Shown in pieces: positions 25,083-32,412 of a stretch of DNA of 32,412 nucleotides. Below the pieces are notes generated by a model that made no database searches, was not told the origin of the DNA, and was given only the letters and a program-made list of their open reading frames with translations. Origin of the DNA: Stieleria sedimenti (GTDB lineage: Bacteria > Planctomycetota > Planctomycetia > Pirellulales > Pirellulaceae); contig NZ_JANZKV010000180.1 in NCBI RefSeq assembly GCF_025060895.1, positions 1-32,412 of the forward strand, in the 5' to 3' direction. Numbering within the stretch: the first letter of the stretch is position 1; each line of letters starts with the position of its first letter. The position numbers and the translations under genes are program-made.

Positions 25083-26534
25083 TCAATCGTGGCTCAACTC
25101 GCTCAGTTTCAGCGGGAATTCTTTGACGACCTCTCCACTGTTGTCGATGCACTTGAACGTCATGACGGGATCGTCGCTGCGCAGGTCGAAATGGAGTTGC
25201 CCCCAAAAGTTGCCTTCATTGTAGGACCAGACGGCGTTTGGGAACGTCTGGTGTGTGTGTTGGTTCGTCACCTTCGCCGACACAAACTCATACAGCGGAT
25301 AGCCTCGCGGACGTTCAATTTTCCAAATGTCCGAACGATGGCGATCTCCGGAGATCAGAATCACGCCATCAATTTTCCGGTCATTGATCAGATGAAAGAT
25401 CTCGTCGCGTTCGTTCCGCGCCCAGGTACCGGCCCACGAATCCTTGCCGTCTTTGTCGGCACCGTCGGACCACATCGTTCCCGACGCGATCACTTTGAAC
25501 TTGCCTTTCGCCTTGGCCAACCCATCGAGCAGCCATTGTTTCTGGTCCGGCCCCAACATGGTTCGGTCTTGCTTGTCGCGGTAGAAACGTCCGTCGGTCA
25601 TGAAGAAGTCGACGTCTCCGAGTGAGAACGAATGCCACGTGCCTGGCATTTCCGGACCACCGCCGTAATGTGGATTGTTCCAATTCTGGGTGAAGACCTT
25701 CCAGTTGGGGCGTTTCCAGTCCGCTTTTAGACCAGAGCCGCCGGAGGAATCATTCATCGCCATGTCGTGGTCGTCCCAAACGGCATACATGCCAACGCCG
25801 GCAATCAGCTCGCGGTAGGCCGGGCTGAGGCAGCGACGGTAGTAGAATAAACGTTGGGCACCGCGGCGATTGACGACATCGATGTAAACGTTGTCACCGA
25901 GCCCCAAGTAGGCCAAGGGTCGCGATTGGGCCATGTTGCGCCACGCAAATTCATTCGGCGGGACGTAGCGTGATCCCGAGCCGAACGTCACGTGAAAGTC
26001 AACGGCTTGCCCCTTGTCCGGCGCCGTCCGGAATTTGAACGTCGGGGATTGGATCGTGCGGCCATCGATGTTGACCGAATAGGTGTAGTCGGTGAAGGGT
26101 TGCAAACCCGTTACCGTCATGACGGCCGTGAAGTCGTCTTCGGCCGCGGTCTGCACGCTTGCAGACGCCTGTTCCCCGACGTTAACTTGAACCCGTGCCG
26201 GCCCTGCGGTGCGAACCCAAAACTTCGCCGACGTCGGCTTAAGGTCGCCGAGCATGGGTCCGTTGAAAAGTTTCAAGTCGTGTTTTTCGACCAACTTGAC
26301 GAACTCGGGTTCGCTCAACAGATCCGGCATCCCCCCCTCTGCCCCGAAACGCCCGGTTTGTCCTTTCGGGTCACTGCCGTACAGGGCGTCGATCAAGTAG
26401 GGATCCAGATCCAACATGACCGGATCCTGCTCGCCACCGGTCAGCGGTTCTTTTGCCCAAACAGACGTTCCTGCGGCAAGCAACAGCGTCCCGATGAACG
26501 GGGTGAGAAGCGTCATCCAAGGTTTCGTTTTCAT
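25083..26534 (-). CDS. PhoD-like alkaline phosphatase/phosphodiesterase
   Basis: A 483-aa exported protein. The signal peptide is 'MTLLTPFIGTLLLAAGTSVWA'-like at the N-terminus. A fibronectin-like N-terminal domain of the PhoD type ('PTSAKFWVRTAGPARVQVNV', 'LQPFTDYTYSVNIDG') precedes the metallophosphatase domain: 'VTFGSGSRYVP', 'LGLGDNVYIDV', 'YAVWDDHDMAMNDSSGG' and 'GVILISGDRHRSDIW', which carry the metal ligands. The usual Cys-containing metal motif near the start of the domain is replaced by 'GSGSRY'. The start at 26534 has AAGGA 8-12 nt upstream and gives the signal peptide directly; the open frame continues upstream but lacks coding character. It is divergent from the PQQ-propeller gene. 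Confidence 0.87.
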   Translation of the reverse strand: MKTKPWMTLLTPFIGTLLLAAGTSVWAKEPLTGGEQDPVMLDLDPYLIDALYGSDPKGQTGRFGAEGGMPDLLSEPEFVKLVEKHDLKLFNGPMLGDLKPTSAKFWVRTAGPARVQVNVGEQASASVQTAAEDDFTAVMTVTGLQPFTDYTYSVNIDGRTIQSPTFKFRTAPDKGQAVDFHVTFGSGSRYVPPNEFAWRNMAQSRPLAYLGLGDNVYIDVVNRRGAQRLFYYRRCLSPAYRELIAGVGMYAVWDDHDMAMNDSSGGSGLKADWKRPNWKVFTQNWNNPHYGGGPEMPGTWHSFSLGDVDFFMTDGRFYRDKQDRTMLGPDQKQWLLDGLAKAKGKFKVIASGTMWSDGADKDGKDSWAGTWARNERDEIFHLINDRKIDGVILISGDRHRSDIWKIERPRGYPLYEFVSAKVTNQHTHQTFPNAVWSYNEGNFWGQLHFDLRSDDPVMTFKCIDNSGEVVKEFPLKLSELSHD

Positions 26535-26698
26535 TAGTTTTCCTTCTAGGTCGGGGCAAGGTGTCCGACATTCTAGGCCACCAAAGTGATTCGCGCTTGC
26601 CACCAGCCAGACGGCAGAATCGAAACGGCGAAAGTCGCTATGATGGCTGTCTGACGGGACCTGTTTTGCCTTATCCCCTAACCGACTCAAGGATCACC

Positions 26699-28018
26699 AT
26701 GAGAAAGACCTGTTGCGCCGCGATCGTACTCTGTTTGCTAAGCACCGCCTCGCAAGGCGTTGGCGACGACCAGAACTGGTCTCAATGGCGGGGACCGGCA
26801 GGCAGTGGTGTCACGACGACCGAGCGAGTCGTCACGCAGTGGGGACCGGACCGAAACGTGAAATGGCGAATCGATTTGCCAGAACCCGGCAATTCGACGC
26901 CGATCGTCTGGGAAGACAAGGTGTTTTTCACCCAGCCGCTATCGGAGACGAACGAGCGAAGTTTGTTCTGCGTGGACCGCAACACCGGTCGCGAAATTTG
27001 GCGGCGCGGCGTGGTGGATGACCGTCCGGAAGCGTCGCACAAAACCAATCCGTATTGCTCCGCCTCACCGGTGACCGACGGAAAGCGGGTGATCGCCTGG
27101 TTCGGTTCGGCTGGATTGGTTTGCTGGGATCTTGCCGGCAACGAAATGTGGCGCCGCGACCTTGGTCCTCAAGAACACATGTGGGGTTACGGAACCTCCC
27201 CGATTCTGCACGACGACCTGTGCATTCTGGCGTTTGGTCCGGGAAACCATGAGTTTCTGCTCGCCGTCGACAAGACCAGCGGAGAAACTCGCTGGGTCGT
27301 GGACGCTCTGGATGACGCCGCCGAACGTGCGCTCAGCGGTCCAGAAAATGACGGCAATGCCAATGATTTCACGAGCGAAAAGCAACGCAGCGAACGGCTG
27401 CGTGGCGCGTGGAATACACCGATTCTGTTCGAGGTCGATGGCCACTGGGAACTGGTCGCCGTGTTGCCGCGGCGCGTGAGTGCATTTGACCCTTCGACCG
27501 GCGAACGGCTTTGGACCTGTGGCGGTGCTGCCCCCTTGGCGTACGCTTCGCCGATGGAATCCGACGGCGTCGTCGTTGCCCTGGGCGGCTACGGTGGTGC
27601 CTCACTCGCCGTCCGTGCCGGCGGTCGTGGCAACGTGACCCAAACCCATCGGCTGTGGCACAAACCGCGCGACAGCGGATGGTTGGGGACAGGCGTCGCC
27701 CATGAAGGTCTGATTTATATCTGCGGTATGAATGGCGTGCTGAGCTGCTTGGATGTCCAAACCGGCGAGCAGCTTTGGAAAGATCGCGCCGGCGGGGGTG
27801 GCACTTGGTCCAGCATCACCCAAGCCGCCGACGGACGAATGTTCCTGTTGACCAAATCCGGAACCACCACGGTCTTTCAGCCCGACGCCAAACAACTCAC
27901 GCAACTCGCCGAGAATGAACTGAAGGAAACCACCAATGCGTCCGTCGTCTTGGCCGGCAGGGATGTTCTGATTCGCACCGACAAAGCCCTCTGGTGCATC
28001 GCCGAGCCGTCACCGTAA
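26699..28018 (+). CDS. Exported PQQ-like beta-propeller protein
   Basis: A 439-aa protein. 'MRKTCCAAIVLCLLSTASQG' is the signal peptide. 'NWSQWRGPAGSGV' right after it is the start signature of a very common planctomycete PQQ-propeller family. Blade repeats of the type 'FCVDRNTGREIWRR', 'LVCWDLAGNEMWRRDL', 'LAVDKTSGETRWVVDAL' and 'SCLDVQTGEQLWKDRAGG' follow. Such proteins fold as eight-bladed propellers without dehydrogenase catalytic residues; their role is unknown, probably binding in the periplasm. AAGGA lies just upstream of the ATG (26689-26693). Confidence 0.9.
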   Translation: MRKTCCAAIVLCLLSTASQGVGDDQNWSQWRGPAGSGVTTTERVVTQWGPDRNVKWRIDLPEPGNSTPIVWEDKVFFTQPLSETNERSLFCVDRNTGREIWRRGVVDDRPEASHKTNPYCSASPVTDGKRVIAWFGSAGLVCWDLAGNEMWRRDLGPQEHMWGYGTSPILHDDLCILAFGPGNHEFLLAVDKTSGETRWVVDALDDAAERALSGPENDGNANDFTSEKQRSERLRGAWNTPILFEVDGHWELVAVLPRRVSAFDPSTGERLWTCGGAAPLAYASPMESDGVVVALGGYGGASLAVRAGGRGNVTQTHRLWHKPRDSGWLGTGVAHEGLIYICGMNGVLSCLDVQTGEQLWKDRAGGGGTWSSITQAADGRMFLLTKSGTTTVFQPDAKQLTQLAENELKETTNASVVLAGRDVLIRTDKALWCIAEPSP

Positions 28019-28421
28019 CCACCTTCACTCCGATGGCGGCCCGGTGGATCGGGCTTCTCAGCAGGCCCAGCCACAGCGAGCAGATGTGCTACGACGCCGC
28101 ACTGCGGACGAAGTCTGAGAGGACGACCAATTCAACGCGATTGAAGCAATGCTGATGGAATATCAATCGGTCGCCCAGTGAAGTGGGTGAAGCTCGGCCT
28201 GATTCACCCAACACACCGTGCCGACGAGACGCTTGCACAGCTCTTCGAACACGCGAAAAAAAAGATCGACATTCGAAGAGGTGAACACGAGCAAGCGTCT
28301 GTTCGGAAACAGTTGTGCTAGTTCGCACGTCGCTGTGACAACCTTGAAACGCGAACGCCTCGCGTTGCGTGTAAACAACGACCTCACGTTCGCGTCAGTC
28401 AAAGCTCATCCTCGCTGACGT
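28019..28421. other. Spacer, no gene recognised
   Basis: About 400 bp. A plus-strand frame around 28109-28181 reads like the end of a protein ('DDQFNAIEAMLMEYQSVAQ' then stop), but has an in-frame stop just before it and no recognisable family. Several short minus-strand frames overlap it. It could hold the remains of a decayed gene; I cannot support more. Confidence 0.4.
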
Positions 28422-28640
28422 CTACTCTTCGGAAGGATGGTATTTGAACGAAACCTTCACTTTGGTCCGATACGCAGTCACCTTTCCTTCGGAAATCTGC
28501 ATATCCATTTGCGTGACTTCGCCGATCCTCATGTCTTTGAGGTGTTTGGATGCGACTTCGACCGCCGAAGCAGCGGCTTTTTCCCAGGAGTCGGGGCTCG
28601 TTCCTACCAACTCAATCACTTTGTACAGATGGTCGCTCAT
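28422..28640 (-). CDS. Dodecin family protein, tryptophan-less type
   Basis: A 72-aa protein. 'YKVIELVGTSPDSWEKAAAS' at the start, 'AVEVASKHLKDMRIGEV' in the middle and 'GKVTAYRTKVKVSFKY' at the end match dodecins, small proteins that assemble as hollow dodecamers and bind flavins. In flavin-binding dodecins a Trp in the 'WFEV' segment stacks on the isoalloxazine ring; here the segment is 'RIGEV', with Ile39 at that place, so flavin binding may be weak or the ligand different. An AAGGAGA Shine-Dalgarno sits about 6 nt upstream. Single-gene unit. Confidence 0.9.
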   Translation of the reverse strand: MSDHLYKVIELVGTSPDSWEKAAASAVEVASKHLKDMRIGEVTQMDMQISEGKVTAYRTKVKVSFKYHPSEE

Positions 28641-28814
28641 GATCGTCTCCTTTCACAGTACATCAATCGAAAACACTGACAACGCCACCGGCCTCAACAA
28701 GAGCAAGATCCGTACCGTCGGAAGCCTACGGTTCTGCCAGCGGAAAGAGAGCGTTGGGAGTGGCAGCGGCTGATCGCCGTGAGGTTCAAGCCGAAACACA
28801 CCTGCCGTTTCTGT

Positions 28815-29333
28815 TCAATGCATCAGGCACACCATACGTGCCTTGGCATACGCCCAGTATCGGTCCGCGGTTGCACGCGACAGGTTTAAAGCCTCGGCGG
28901 CGTCTTGGTGGGTCAAGCCGCAGAAAACACGCAACTTGACCAATTCGGCTTTGACGGGATCTTCCTCTGCGAATCGGTCCAGACATTCGTGAATGGCGAG
29001 AATCTCGTCAGGCGGCAGCGGCAGCTCCACTGGAATCGGGCACAATTGCTCTCGGTCTCGTCCGCTGCCACGTTTTATCGTTTGCTTCGCCCGGGCGGAA
29101 TCGACCAAAATCCGCCGCATCGTCTCCGCAGCCGCCCGTAAGAAATGCGACCGACTACTCCAGCCACTGATTTCATGCTCTCCCTGAAGTTTCAGATAGA
29201 CCTCGTTGACCAGGGCGGTCGGCTGTAGCGTGTGATCGGGACGCTCCTGTCGAAGTTTGTGTTGTGCCATGTTGCGAAGTTCTTCATACAACGTCTGCAA
29301 CAACTGGTCTGTTGAGTTGGCAGTTGGATTCAT
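28815..29333 (-). CDS. ECF-family RNA polymerase sigma factor (TIGR02999 type)
   Basis: A 172-aa protein. Region 2 is 'LYEELRNMAQHKLRQERPDH' through 'LVNEVYLKL' and 'RSHFLRAAAETMRRILVDSA'. Region 4 is 'LVKLRVFCGLTHQDAAEALN' with a helix-turn-helix 'SRATADRYWAYAKARM'. This matches the planctomycete ECF-like family TIGR02999, often encoded near Ser/Thr kinases, as here (kinase about 1.4 kb away, opposite strand). No anti-sigma factor is adjacent, which fits a family regulated by other means such as phosphorylation (inferred). Confidence 0.9.
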   Translation of the reverse strand: MNPTANSTDQLLQTLYEELRNMAQHKLRQERPDHTLQPTALVNEVYLKLQGEHEISGWSSRSHFLRAAAETMRRILVDSARAKQTIKRGSGRDREQLCPIPVELPLPPDEILAIHECLDRFAEEDPVKAELVKLRVFCGLTHQDAAEALNLSRATADRYWAYAKARMVCLMH

Positions 29334-29461
29334 GGCTGAGCGGACACATCGAGTCTGAACAGAAGATCACTCAGCTGTAAGCATAGTCGCTCTTGGACAC
29401 GACATGCAAGAAACGGAGGTCGAGCGGGGCACGCATCGCCCGACCCAGCCGTATTGAGCAC

Positions 29462-29764
29462 TCAAGCGCAGCGATTCTCGTAGGAATCTGACTCGTACCC
29501 GATTCCCGGTGGTCCCGAAAAGAAATTGGAGTATTGCGCGTCGAACGAGCCAGGGAACGAAGGCGGGAACATCAAGTCAGTGTCCAGAGGGACGATCGAA
29601 CCTGCCGCGACGGCTGTCGGACCGGAAAAGTGGCTGACGTCGTCAAACAGGATCGTGGTGGCCAAATCGCTCAGCGAGAGAGCCGCCCCCTGCCGATCCA
29701 ACTGCACCGCGACGGTGAATGGCGTGCCGACCTCGATAAAAGAGAGGAGCCAGCAAGATGGCAA
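29462..29764 (-). pseudogene. Out-of-frame remnant of an exported (PEP-CTERM-type) protein C-terminus
   Basis: This frame reads as coherent protein from about 29735 down: 'EVGTPFTVAVQLDRQG', 'LATTILFDDVSHFSGPTAV', 'LDTDLMFPPSFPGSFDAQ'. It resembles the beta-rich body of exported proteins, but it has no plausible start and overlaps the 3' end of the neighbouring PEP-CTERM gene in another frame. It is best explained as a fragment of a second gene joined to the first by deletion, or a frameshifted tail. It is not recognised as a named family. Confidence 0.45.
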
Positions 29765-30524
29765 GCAGCGGCAAAGACGACGGCTCGGGGATCGCGACCG
29801 GTGCGGCGGCCAGGCCGGCGAGAAAGAGCCCCGTGTTGCCGATGGATGTGGCGTGCCCGGTTTGTAAATCGAACGAAAACAATTCTCCGCTGGCCGTCAG
29901 ATACCCCGAACCGCCGGGACCGTTGGTCATCCCACCAATGCTGCCGGCTGGACGTGGCAATCCGGTCAATACCGAGACGGCGGCGCTATCCGGATCAATC
30001 GTCACTAAATCGTTTCCGCGGGCATCGATTCCCAGCAGTTGATTGCCGGACCAGGCGAGCCCGTTGATATCGACGTCGGCGGCGAATTCGGTCGTTGAGA
30101 CAACTTCTCCCGTGTTCGGATTGATCCGCATCAACAACTCGGTCTCGCTGCCCTCCGCGGCGTAACCGTTCGTCGCATACAGCACGCCGCCCGGCGCGAA
30201 TTGCAGCGCCCCCTCAAACACCGAATGGATCTGCGTCGGTCCGATCTCCGTGGACGTGCCGGTTGTGGGATCGACCCGGTACAGACCGGTCGGGCTGCCC
30301 AGTGCGGCAGAGAGGACCAGCAAATCTCCGCTCGCGGGATCGTATTCCAACCCGCCAACGATGCCGGTGTAGGTTCCCTGGCCGATCAAGGTACTGGAAG
30401 CATCCGACGTCGAGATTGAGTACAAATCGCCGTCAAAGGTGATTCCAAATACGGTTTCTGCCTTGGCGGACGGGACGGCGAACCACGCGGAAATCAGCAA
30501 CAGGAAAAGATGGCGGTCAATCAT
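29643..30524 (-). CDS. PEP-CTERM protein with a disrupted C-terminal end
   Basis: A 293-aa exported protein. The signal peptide is 'LFLLLISAWFAVPSAKA'. The body (about 23-235) is a repeat-rich beta-propeller-like domain ('GLYRVDPTTGTSTEIGP', 'LLMRINPNTGEVVSTTEF', 'DLVTIDPDSAAVSVLTGLP'). The sorting signal 'IPEPSSLPLLAILLAPLFY' starts at residue 245 and should end within a few basic residues, but the frame continues about 30 residues ('RGRHAIHRRG' and beyond) into sequence that makes sense only in another frame. PEP-CTERM proteins are processed by exosortase, none of which is in the window. A frameshift or deletion junction near 29745 is likely. Confidence 0.7.
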   Translation of the reverse strand: MIDRHLFLLLISAWFAVPSAKAETVFGITFDGDLYSISTSDASSTLIGQGTYTGIVGGLEYDPASGDLLVLSAALGSPTGLYRVDPTTGTSTEIGPTQIHSVFEGALQFAPGGVLYATNGYAAEGSETELLMRINPNTGEVVSTTEFAADVDINGLAWSGNQLLGIDARGNDLVTIDPDSAAVSVLTGLPRPAGSIGGMTNGPGGSGYLTASGELFSFDLQTGHATSIGNTGLFLAGLAAAPVAIPEPSSLPLLAILLAPLFYRGRHAIHRRGAVGSAGGGSLAERFGHHDPV

Positions 30525-30782
30525 GATCGGAATGAAGTTTGGTTGAATCGAAACGCCCCACTAGTCACGGCGAGAACACTCTCCCTGACGCCTCGCATTT
30601 TTTGAGATAAACTAAATATTTCCCCGCCCGAAAAATTACCAACGAACAAGCGTTGAACAATGCTCCGCCCATCAGAATGCCCGGCGATTCCTGCTTGAGG
30701 CACGTCAGCGGTCGAATCCGCCGAACTGGATGGAGGCGACCTCACGTTCGACGCACTCTTGTGGGCTGAGAATCGGTGATCG

Positions 30783-32411
30783 ATGCGAATGAATTCTGTT
30801 GATGACGATTATTGGGAACTCTGCCGAATCGAAGACCCCGGGCAGCGGACACGAAGACTCGACCAACTGTGTGGCAACGATCTCGCACGGCGGAAACGTT
30901 TGGCGGATCTGCTCGCCCATCGCGAACGTGCGCAACGCTTGTTCGGGGGCTTGGATTCAGGGAATCGGGACCGCGTGCAGACAGCCACCGACAGCGATCC
31001 GCTAACGCAGACCACCGAGGGAGCGTTGGACGACACGCGGGACCAACGCCTCGTCGGCGAGATGGCGATCAACCAGATCGGGCCCTATGCGATCATTCGA
31101 TTGGTCGGCCAGGGCGGCATGGGAAACGTTTTCAAGGCCCGGGATCCGGCCCTCGATCGTGAGCTGGCTCTCAAAGTTCCCCGCATCGAAGTGATGCTGT
31201 CGCCCGATGTCAAACGGAGATTTTTCCGCGAGGCACGGGCGGCGGCGCGGCTGGATCATCCCCACCTGGTTTCGATCCTGCAGGTCGGTGCAGACGGTCC
31301 TTTCCCCTTCATTGCAACCCAGTGGTGTGATCACGGCGATTTGGCCACTTGGATGCGGGCAAACCCGGGACCGCGTCCCCCTTGCGACGTCGCACTCTTC
31401 ATGGCGGACGTCGCCGATGCGGTACAACATTGTCACGACCGTCAAATCGTGCATCTGGATCTAAAACCATCCAACATCCTATTGGTAGCCCGCGATGGCG
31501 GTTCACAGTCGGAGTCTTCAGTCGCCGGATTGTCCCCCAAGGTCACCGACTTCGGATTAGCGCGGCTGATGGACGTGCAGCTCGATCGAACCACCGACAG
31601 CATGTTTTTGGGCACGCCGTTGTACATGTCACCCGAGCAAGCAGAATGCAAACGAACACTGATCGGTCCCTGTAGTGACGTGTTCGCTTTAGGCGTGGTG
31701 CTGCACGAACTGTTGATCGGAGTGCGGCCGTTCGAGGGCGAGACGCTGACGGCAGTGTTGGACCGCATTCGTCAAGTGAACCCGGATTCGCAAGCCCAGC
31801 TCAAGCGATTGCCGCGTGATTTGCGAACGATCATCACCCGCTGCCTGCAGCGCGACCCGGCCGACCGCTACTCTTCGGCGTCGGCGCTGTCGGACGACTT
31901 GAGAAATTTTGCCGCGTCCCGACCGATTCAGGCCCGACCGGTCTCTCTTGCCAGGCGATTCTGGCTGTGGTGCAACCGCTCCGAACGGATCACCCAAGCG
32001 GGCGCGGTGACCATCGCGATCCAGCTTGCCGTTTTGGGCAACCTCTATGGGCACTTTCTACTCCTCGCCCTCGGCTATGAACTCAATTTTCAGATGGACA
32101 ATTGGGAGTTTTTCGTCGAAGGCCTTCCGCTGGCGTTGTGCCTGCATCTGCCGTTATTAATCAATGGAGTGCGAACAATCCGTCATCGGCGCTGGAGTGT
32201 CGCGATCGGAACGACAGTCAGCGCCGTTTTCGTCGCCTCGATCGCCATGGTGTTGATCCGAGGCGAATCTGCCTTTTCGATGTATCTCAACAACCCCTTC
32301 GCAAGCTACGTCGCCCACCTGTTCATTCTCTGTCTGGCGACGATCCAATTCGCCGTCCACCTGGTGGCCATCCCCGCCGCCCGGGCATCTGCGTTGGTGT
32401 ACAGGCTTTAG
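30783..32411 (+). CDS. Membrane-anchored Ser/Thr protein kinase (HLD, non-RD type)
   Basis: A 542-aa kinase, complete within the window. The N-terminal 95 residues are helical and charged. The kinase domain (about 101-380) has the glycine loop 'VGQGGMGNVF' (108-117), Lys131 ('ALKVPR'), the catalytic loop 'VHLDLKPSNILL' with Asp226 and Asn231, 'TDFGLARL' (Asp256) and 'GTPLYMSPEQAE'. The Arg before the catalytic Asp is Leu225, making it a non-RD kinase. Four membrane helices follow (about 406-431, 443-462, 472-493, 509-533), an unusual C-terminal membrane module without an obvious sensor domain. It has the PASTA-less architecture common in planctomycetes. The start may be 30783 or 30789; neither has a strong Shine-Dalgarno. 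Confidence 0.9.
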   Translation: MRMNSVDDDYWELCRIEDPGQRTRRLDQLCGNDLARRKRLADLLAHRERAQRLFGGLDSGNRDRVQTATDSDPLTQTTEGALDDTRDQRLVGEMAINQIGPYAIIRLVGQGGMGNVFKARDPALDRELALKVPRIEVMLSPDVKRRFFREARAAARLDHPHLVSILQVGADGPFPFIATQWCDHGDLATWMRANPGPRPPCDVALFMADVADAVQHCHDRQIVHLDLKPSNILLVARDGGSQSESSVAGLSPKVTDFGLARLMDVQLDRTTDSMFLGTPLYMSPEQAECKRTLIGPCSDVFALGVVLHELLIGVRPFEGETLTAVLDRIRQVNPDSQAQLKRLPRDLRTIITRCLQRDPADRYSSASALSDDLRNFAASRPIQARPVSLARRFWLWCNRSERITQAGAVTIAIQLAVLGNLYGHFLLLALGYELNFQMDNWEFFVEGLPLALCLHLPLLINGVRTIRHRRWSVAIGTTVSAVFVASIAMVLIRGESAFSMYLNNPFASYVAHLFILCLATIQFAVHLVAIPAARASALVYRL

Positions 32412-32412
32412 C

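Noticed and set aside
28163-28402. Small minus-strand frame between the PQQ-propeller and dodecin genes
   Set aside because: No recognisable domain or Shine-Dalgarno, and other frames in the same stretch look equally plausible.
28655-28682. TTGTCA-N16-TACTGT upstream of dodecin on the minus strand as a promoter
   Set aside because: The start of transcription would fall inside the strong Shine-Dalgarno, leaving almost no leader, so it is probably not the working promoter.

Overview
The window looks like chromosomal DNA from a planctomycete, probably a Rhodopirellula-like member of the Pirellulaceae. This is inferred from gene content, not from a marker gene: a DUF1559 prepilin-like protein followed by a small lipoprotein, a TIGR02999-type ECF sigma factor near a membrane-anchored Ser/Thr kinase, a PEP-CTERM protein, a PQQ-propeller protein with the N-terminal 'WRG' signature, a large multiheme cytochrome, and many GC-rich palindromic intergenic repeats. 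No rRNA, tRNA, CRISPR array, transposase or phage gene was seen.

Layout. 257-1807 (-) encodes an SPW/VKOR membrane protein. 2298-3089 (+) is a DUF1905/YdeI-CsaA fusion, and 3221-3625 (+) a small Cys/His-rich exported protein. 3897-10563 (+) is one tightly overlapping operon: DUF58 protein, TgpA-like transglutaminase protein, MoxR ATPase, a lipoprotein and a DUF318/ArsP-type permease. 10795-12233 (+) is the DUF1559-lipoprotein pair. 12234-12757 is a repeat-rich spacer. 12758-15232 (-) encodes a 12-heme cytochrome, followed by a second repeat-rich spacer. 15847-18639 (+) is a complete NAD-salvage operon (pncB, nrtR-like regulator, pncA) with a palindrome just upstream. 18671-19623 (-) is hemP-tonB, divergent from a TonB-dependent heme-type receptor (19970-22300, +). 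22450-24740 (+) is a VOC protein overlapping a GH5-like/GDPD fusion. A triplicated 42-bp repeat follows. 25083-26534 (-) is a PhoD-like phosphatase, divergent from a PQQ-propeller protein (26699-28018, +). 28422-28640 (-) is dodecin, 28815-29333 (-) an ECF sigma factor, 29462-30524 (-) a PEP-CTERM protein with a disrupted 3' end, and 30783-32411 (+) a Ser/Thr kinase.

How the genes work together. PncA and PncB turn nicotinamide into nicotinate and then nicotinate mononucleotide, and the NrtR-like protein is the obvious repressor. HemP, TonB and the receptor form the outer-membrane half of a heme or iron uptake system. The five-gene DUF58/TgpA/MoxR operon is the best candidate for an undescribed system: an ATPase module whose transglutaminase-like partner appears to have lost its catalytic cysteine is translationally chained to an unknown lipoprotein and a permease with an extra cytosolic-looking tail. 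Other notable points are two domain fusions (YdeI-CsaA and GH5-GDPD), a kinase with HLD in place of HRD, and a dodecin without the flavin-stacking tryptophan.
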